From Paraphysoderma sedebokerense (Eukaryota > Blastocladiomycota > Physodermatomycetes > Physodermatales > Physodermataceae): DNA of 64,000 nucleotides. The stretch is taken from assembly GCA_025602915.1 (NCBI GenBank), contig JAHLJZ010000017.1, positions 310,001 to 374,000 of the forward strand. Direction: 5' to 3'. Made by a program: the position numbers and the translations under genes. The notes beneath the pieces were generated by a model. That model was given only the letters and a program-made list of their open reading frames with translations, searched no databases and was not told the DNA's origin. The number at the start of each line of letters is the position of its first letter. Position 1 is the stretch's first letter. Shown here piece after piece: positions 58,308 to 64,000 of the stretch.

Positions 58308-59754
58308 ATGAATTATCGTCGAACGACAAGATTACCGAAACCCAAAATGTCCCGAAAGTCTATCACTTTGAAAACCCTCCCGTATGTAGCAAAAGCCCTA
58401 GGAGCAAGACCTCGGCTCAAGTATCCTTGCCTAGTCGACTATTCGGTGGCTCGTATTGTGTCGTTCCTTTTCATCCGTTATCCAGGAACGGAGTTTACTA
58501 ACTTTGATATTCTTATAGAAGAAGCGCTATCGACACTTGATAAATCGGAAATAGAAAGTAAGACAGTAATTGAAGCGAATCCTGGTACGTTTGTTTCATT
58601 TGCATCTTCGGATTGTTGGACATGATTTTGACTTGTATGTCTCGCAGGATTTGGGGTACTATCGAGAGAAATATTAAAGTATTCGCCGAAAAGGTTATTT
58701 CTACTGGAGAAAGCTCCAAAGATTGTGCAGTATGCTAGGGTATTTGCGTTTAATGTGATCCCCATACTCTCAGACAAAGATTTAAGTGTAACAAATTCAT
58801 GATTTAGACGTTGGCAAAAGAGAACGAAAATGTCGATTTACAAGAATTTGATTTCATGGATATGGGATTATATTACCGCTTAGAAAATCCTGAATTTCTT
58901 GGGAAGGAACCAATCACGCCATGGGATCAAAGTACGGTTATTTTAAAAGTTTTGGATTCTGACTATTTAACTCGGAATTAACATGTCGCTGCCTTCTCAA
59001 AATAGCTCCGCCCATATCATTTTTCACAACATTATCACCACGACTTGGCGACTTAAATTTAGTCCACCTGATACGATTTCTTGCCGACCGAGCAGGAATT
59101 CATTACCACGGACGCGTTTCTCTTAATTTATTCGTACCGAGAATGATAAGTCAGAGGATAACAGCACCTGAAGGAAATCAGCATAGGGGGAGATTAACAG
59201 TTCTTGTGAATACATATGCAGATGTCAAAGTTTTACGAGAAGGCGTGAGTGACAAAGAAGTTTATCCTTTCGTATGTACACGGCTTCCGTAAGCACCGAT
59301 TGCGTTTTCTAATTATTTGTTGGTTGTTAGTGGCAGAGTCAGTTCTATGATTTCATCAGAATGGAGCCGTTAATAGAGCCTCAGATAAAAAACAGTACGT
59401 AACCATCGGTCGTGCTCAGTGTATCACAATTAAATAACGATCTCTCATTCATTATCGTGTAGTCCCTGTCGACGAATACGAATATGTTCTGCGGCATTTA
59501 TTCGTGAAAAAAACTACCCCTCTAGAGGAGGCAATTAGGTATGTTTGCTTCATGTTTGTCAGTAGTTTATCTCAAACTGCTCCATAACGCTATTGTCCAA
59601 TAGATTATTGGGTTCTGGAGCGGAATCTCTGCTCAACAATATTCCACAAGAACTACATTCAAGGAAATGTATCAACTTTACAATATCAGAGTGGGAAGCA
59701 GTGGTAAGAGCTTATCATCAATGGCCCTTTAAGGAACAAAACAGCGATTTGTGA
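58308..59754 (+). CDS. Mitochondrial TFB-type rRNA dimethyladenosine transferase family (340 aa)
   Basis: Exons 58308-58584, 58648-58739, 58808-58931, 59006-59244, 59331-59394, 59463-59538 and 59604-59754 sum to 1023 nt. The basic N-terminus (MNYRRTTRLPKPKMSRKS) could be a mitochondrial leader. The SAM-binding motif I is TVIEANPGFGVLSREIL; Glu/Asn replace the usual E-x-G-x-G spacing only slightly. Next come RLFLLEKAP (motif II acidic position), VDLQEFDFMDMG and the C-terminal FIRMEPL signature found in TFB1M/TFB2M and Mtf1. The NLPY-type catalytic motif is not plain (PPISFFTTLSP), so this may be the transcription-factor branch (Mtf1/TFB2M-like, promoter melting with mitochondrial RNA polymerase) rather than an active 12S rRNA methylase. 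Confidence 0.8.
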
Positions 59755-60412
59755 GGAGGCATTGCCGCATGGCATAGATTGACATAGATAATCTGAGAGA
59801 GACGCGGCGATCTTATTTATTTCACCACAATATGTAATCCAGAAATCTACCGAGATAATGGTATAAATTTATTTTAAAGGCGATTGTGTCACATAGTCGT
59901 GTTTGTGGTTTTTAAATACTTTTGCTGTTGCTGTTTGATAGAGTTAGCCAATCTTTGACGGGTTCAATATAAGTCATGGAGTGTACGGCAGGGCCACTAA
60001 GGCTCAAACAACATTGCTACGTGAGGCAGCGTCTATCCAAATCCGCAAGACTCTTTATCAATTTTAATCAGATATACGACCAATTCTGTGCAACTCCTGG
60101 ACATATTAAGCTTTCAAGAGAACTTCCGAACAATGGAATCGAGTGATGGGTTTCTATCGGCCCGATTGTTGATTTATCCAGGGTTAACGCGCTAGCCACG
60201 TTGAATTGACACGGAATTTTATATTTCGAACATAATTGGAGGCAACTTCAAACACTGGAACTCCTTAATATTGTTTGCATCAAGCATCATGATCTTGGAG
60301 GAATTCTTGGGATTGTTAGGATCAAGGCAGAAAATTTTTTTTTTGGTTATTGAGATTTTCGGAATTTTCGTATCTCTTCTGTCATCTTCCCGTACAACTC
60401 AGGTTTTCAAGG
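59755..60412. other. Intergenic upstream of the 5'-nucleotidase
   Basis: 658 bp with no supportable gene. In-frame and near-frame Mets upstream of 60413 (at 60350 and, in another frame, 60271) are not needed for the signal peptide. Confidence 0.45.
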
Positions 60413-62553
60413 ATGTCATTATTTATTCGGATCTGCTTAATCTTTTATATATGCCGGTATTCTGTCGCCACCTTATCAGAATGGTCATCGACCGATGGTG
60501 CCCAAAGTTTGGACGAAGCTAAGCGTCCCCTAATTCCGGGACCGCTGAGGAACGATGATCAGCCATTTCGAATGACGATAATGCATACCAATGATTTTCA
60601 TAGTCATTTTTCTGAATTCAGACCCAATGGCGGAGACTGTACAGTTGCAGATAAACAACGGAATGAGTGTTTCGGAGGGCTCGCAAGAATGAAGGTACAG
60701 ATTTCTTATTATTATCGAATAATTTGGAACCATAGTCATTAATGTAGCATACATTGCATATGAATAGACAGTGATTAATGAAATTCGCGGGTCGCCAGAT
60801 AAATACCCCCACACATACCTCCTCGATGCCGGTGATCAGTTTTCTGGCACTCCATTCTTCAGTGTGTTTAAAGGGCAGAAATCGGTGGAATACATGAATG
60901 CATTTGGTTACGATGCAATGACACTAGGCAATCATGAGGTGATTATTATCCTATCTTGCAATTGAATTGTCTGGTTACATTTTCATAGATACAACAACTT
61001 CAAATTCTAACGGTTATTATCCTAAATGTCAGTTCGATGAAGGCCCGGAAACGCTGTCGAACTTTGTTTCAAGACTTTCGTTTCCAGCTGTGTCCGCCAA
61101 CATTGATGCCTCTTCGGACGAATACCTTTCTTCTTTGATACAACCGTATACCATCTTAACGAAATATGGACTCCGAGTCGGTGTTGTTGGCATCACCACC
61201 CTGGAAACAATAGTTGTGTCAAAGATCGGAACCAACGTCAAAATCTCGGATCCTGTTGAAGCTCTGCAAAATACAGTAAATTTTTTAAGGAAACGAGGAA
61301 TAACCAAGATCATTTGCTTGACACATAATGGATACGCGGAGGACCAGGAGATAGCTCGTCAGACATCGGGGATCAGGTTCGATATCTCATCGTTTCTCGT
61401 TATATCATTTTGACGATACTAACAAGTATTCAAATATTTAGTCTTTTCATTGGAGGACATACGCATACCTTTTTATCGAACCTGCCCGGCGTTAACGCTG
61501 AAGGACCGTACCCAACTGTAGTCAAAAATGCTGAAGGCAAGAATACTTATATTGTTCAAGCGAAGGCATGGGGCGAATATCTCGGGTTGATTCAGATTGA
61601 ATGGGATGCAGTAGGCAGTATCGTGAATGTCAAGGGTGATCCCATACATTTAAATTACGAAATAGAGGAAGATCCCGAAGTCTTGAGTGAAGTCAATTTG
61701 TGGCGAGAAGGTTTCGACGCTGCTTCGAAGATTGTCATTGGTATTACTGTCACCGATCGCATAACTTCAATTTTTGTATTAACGTATGTTTAATCACGCC
61801 TGCAGGTTACTCCGAACAGCAGCTCGATCACAAAATCTGTCTGTCTCGACCTTGTGCTAGCGGAATATTTCTCAATCAAGCCATGTTGTTCCACTATTAC
61901 CAGAAATTGAATGGGGCCAATAATCCCGTCGTTATATTTAACTCGCGAGGCATACGAGCTGGAATATCTCAAGGAGAAGTCACTATGGGAACTATACATA
62001 AACTTCTACCCTTCAGGTATTTATGTCTTCATGTGGCCTACTCTGGATCATATTTCTAATTATAATTTATTACAGGAATACCGTTATTACTGTTCCAGTC
62101 TTGGGCCAGTACATCAAAGCGATCATTGAAAACCTTGTCTCATCTTATAACATCTATCGTAACAAGCCACTGTTATCGACTGCGCAACTTTTGAATATTA
62201 GATATACTGTTTCGCGATCCACCACGGCGTCTTCTTCATCGTCCTCGTCTGCTTCATTCCCTGCGTCCTCAGATAATGGCGGGTCTGTTTCTGAGTCGAG
62301 CAAAAGAATTTCGTCGATTCAAATCTTGACGCGAGAGAATACATGGGTTGAACTTGATTTAAATGAAACATATGATTTGGTCACCTTGGATTTCCTAGCC
62401 TTAGGAGGAGATAACATTTTTCCGACTCATATAGAAACTTTGCCGAAGGGAGAGCCAGTTTTCGACGTAGTCGTGGAGTATTTAAAAAGTACACAACGGA
62501 TAGCTGTCCCAGACATAATGACAAAACGGAGACTACGGCGATTGAAATATTGA
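60413..62553 (+). CDS. Secreted 5'-nucleotidase / UshA-family metallophosphatase (594 aa)
   Basis: Exons 60413-60694, 60768-60938, 61033-61376, 61442-61740, 61806-62016 and 62076-62553 sum to 1785 nt. The start at 60413 gives the signal peptide MSLFIRICLIFYICRYSVA. Metallophosphatase motifs: MHTNDFHSHF, LLDAGDQFSGTPF, MTLGNHE, CLTHNGYAED and IGGHTHTFL. The C-terminal nucleotidase domain has VVIFNSRGIRAGI and FLALGGDNIF. A Ser-rich insert (TTASSSSSSSASFPASS) splits the C-terminal domain. The enzyme should hydrolyse extracellular nucleotides to nucleosides and phosphate, useful for purine scavenging. The substrate loop reads NSRGIR where relatives have N-G/S-G-G-I-R. No GPI signal is clear; the C-terminus is basic. 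Confidence 0.92.
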
Positions 62554-63089
62554 TATAAATAACAAATGATATATGGATGGATCAATAAACGAGCAGAATT
62601 GATGTATTCTTCGGCGCTTTGAGGGCTCCGTTTCTAATAAATTATAGTCAGCTCAAATATAATAAAATTTGAAGTATATAGCCATGTAGCATAAAGGCTT
62701 GGCTTGTACGGTTTCTTCGAACCATTATGAATTTTTGGGTTCATAATTTTGTATGACCCACTGACGCCGAGACCGTTAGAGCCGAGGTGACGGCGTTTCA
62801 TCTGCGCTAATCCAGAATTCTCCACGCCGGGCTGTGATCTGAATGCTTCTAATACGCTGTCGTACTCCTTGTCTTGTTGTCAGGATGGCGGATTGCCAGA
62901 ACCGATCGGAAACGAGTCATTGGCACAAACGATTGCACAGAACGATGCATCCACGTGCTGGGATGCGACGAGACTTTTAAGGCTGCACAAAATAATAGTC
63001 GTCCCGGGAATTCTGCCAAACATTCGAAATTCATAAAACAGAATTCATTGGTCTCACTACTATAACGGACGAATTATACGGTCTTCTAC
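62554..63089. other. Intergenic before the third 7TM kinase
   Basis: 536 bp; no gene, repeat or RNA recognised. It should contain the promoter of the kinase gene that starts at 63090. Confidence 0.45.
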
Positions 63090-64000
63090 ATGCGCTTCTT
63101 GTACAAGAATGACGACAATTTGATGCATTCCCCTACAGTCGAAGAATTCCACGTCTGGCTAATCACCTTGGCAGCTCATTTAGTCGGATCGGTCATTATA
63201 ATTGGATTCTGGCTACATCTGTATTTGAAAACGACAAAACGTCGACGACGAACTGTTTCATTCGGCCTCGCTTCCATCCTGACATTAGCTGGACTCCTCT
63301 GGGTTTTGAGCTCAACCGTTGTAGCGTACTTCAAGCATCCGATAAACTTCAGCCACCATAATCTGAGAATAGCCATCTATTGTGTTCAAGCTGCCTCAAA
63401 TTTTCATCTTACCTCCGGAGAAATCGCTCTAGCATGGATGGTATATCGGTTCTATTATGGCCACCGAAATATCATTAAAATTATGTCTCTTATTGTCTGC
63501 TTCATATTATCGAGATGCTCCATGCAGATTTGGCTTAACGTCCAATACTTCCCCGATGTTGACAACTTTGCTATACCAGGCATTATCACCCTCACCCTTA
63601 TTCTTTGGAATTGTAGCTTCTTCTCTGCTCTCTTTATATATCGATATGTGCGTAAACTTAAGGCGGTACATCGTAAAACTCATCTATTCAAGGAAATTTT
63701 GAAATTTAGTTATCGACATGCCACCATTCCCACCACCATCGCCATCGTATACGGAATTACAGCCAGTTATCGTTCGTTCATTCCGAGCGTCATTCATATA
63801 GTATTCGGAGTCGCCTTTCGACTGACGTTGACAATACTTATTGCCCAATCTTTAACTTTAATGAATTATGGGAACGATTGTAAACGGAAAAATCAAATCG
63901 AATTAGACTGTGATCGTTCTAACACAATCCATCTTACCGCAATAAATTTAGCCAGCTCATTTGGCTTAGAACGGAAGGCAGAAAAAATTCTTGAAAATTT
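63090..64000 (+). CDS. Seven-transmembrane hybrid histidine kinase, third member (5' part)
   Basis: The frame is open from ATG 63090 (or 63123) to the window end. It aligns with residues about 10-300 of the kinase at 16379, with the same seven hydrophobic helices. Shared blocks include LHLYLKTTKRRRRTVSFGLA (compare [14 protein letters not shown]), [45 protein letters not shown] and TAINLASSFGLERKAEKILE. It is more diverged from the other two than they are from each other. The GAF, kinase and receiver parts, if present, lie beyond the window. Confidence 0.85.
   Translation, partial: MRFLYKNDDNLMHSPTVEEFHVWLITLAAHLVGSVIIIGFWLHLYLKTTKRRRRTVSFGLASILTLAGLLWVLSSTVVAYFKHPINFSHHNLRIAIYCVQAASNFHLTSGEIALAWMVYRFYYGHRNIIKIMSLIVCFILSRCSMQIWLNVQYFPDVDNFAIPGIITLTLILWNCSFFSALFIYRYVRKLKAVHRKTHLFKEILKFSYRHATIPTTIAIVYGITASYRSFIPSVIHIVFGVAFRLTLTILIAQSLTLMNYGNDCKRKNQIELDCDRSNTIHLTAINLASSFGLERKAEKILEN

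Overview
The window is a nuclear contig piece from a compact, fairly AT-rich fungal genome. Most genes have several short introns (mostly 60-100 nt, GT..AG). Chitin-synthase-type GT2 enzymes, a Ytm1/WDR12 ribosome-assembly protein, Cns1/TTC4 and F-box proteins point to fungi. A convincing GAS8/DRC4 gene, a subunit of the ciliary nexin-dynein regulatory complex, points to a flagellated (zoosporic, early-diverging) fungus. I cannot name the species.

Layout. 1-932: 3' part of a WD40 Ytm1/WDR12 gene. 933-2761: gene-free stretch with two hairpins and a degenerate tandem repeat. 2762-8386: two tandem chitin-synthase-like genes with nearly the same intron plan. 8750-10104: a HAD hydrolase (minus strand). 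11158-20348: two tandem hybrid histidine kinases with a seven-transmembrane sensor; the first looks broken, the second is open (1048 aa). A third member starts at 63090 and runs off the window. 21076-35887: a direct tandem duplication, two 7406-bp copies abutting at 28481/28482 and identical wherever I compared them. Each copy carries a leucine-rich-repeat gene, an unknown 349-aa membrane protein, a small ankyrin-repeat protein and a secreted serine carboxypeptidase. The junction cuts the carboxypeptidase of copy 1 and fuses it in frame to the antisense of the LRR gene.

36655-46226: a secreted/membrane cysteine-rich protein with a Ly6-like pattern, thioredoxin, glyoxalase II, GAS8/DRC4 and a Siw14-type phosphatase. 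46654-62553: Cdc7-type kinase, two F-box/LRR genes, a diacylglycerol-lipase-like class 3 lipase, Cns1/TTC4 divergent from a mitochondrial TFB-type methyltransferase, and a secreted 5'-nucleotidase.

The themes are local gene duplication (chitin synthases, 7TM kinases, F-box genes, the 7.4-kb unit) and very small exons (3, 12 and 13 nt). I saw no tRNA or rRNA gene, CRISPR array, recognisable transposase, or retroviral/LTR element. Exon borders were read by eye from splice motifs, reading frame and paralogue comparison. For every multi-exon gene given as whole, the exon lengths sum to an open frame; exceptions are flagged.
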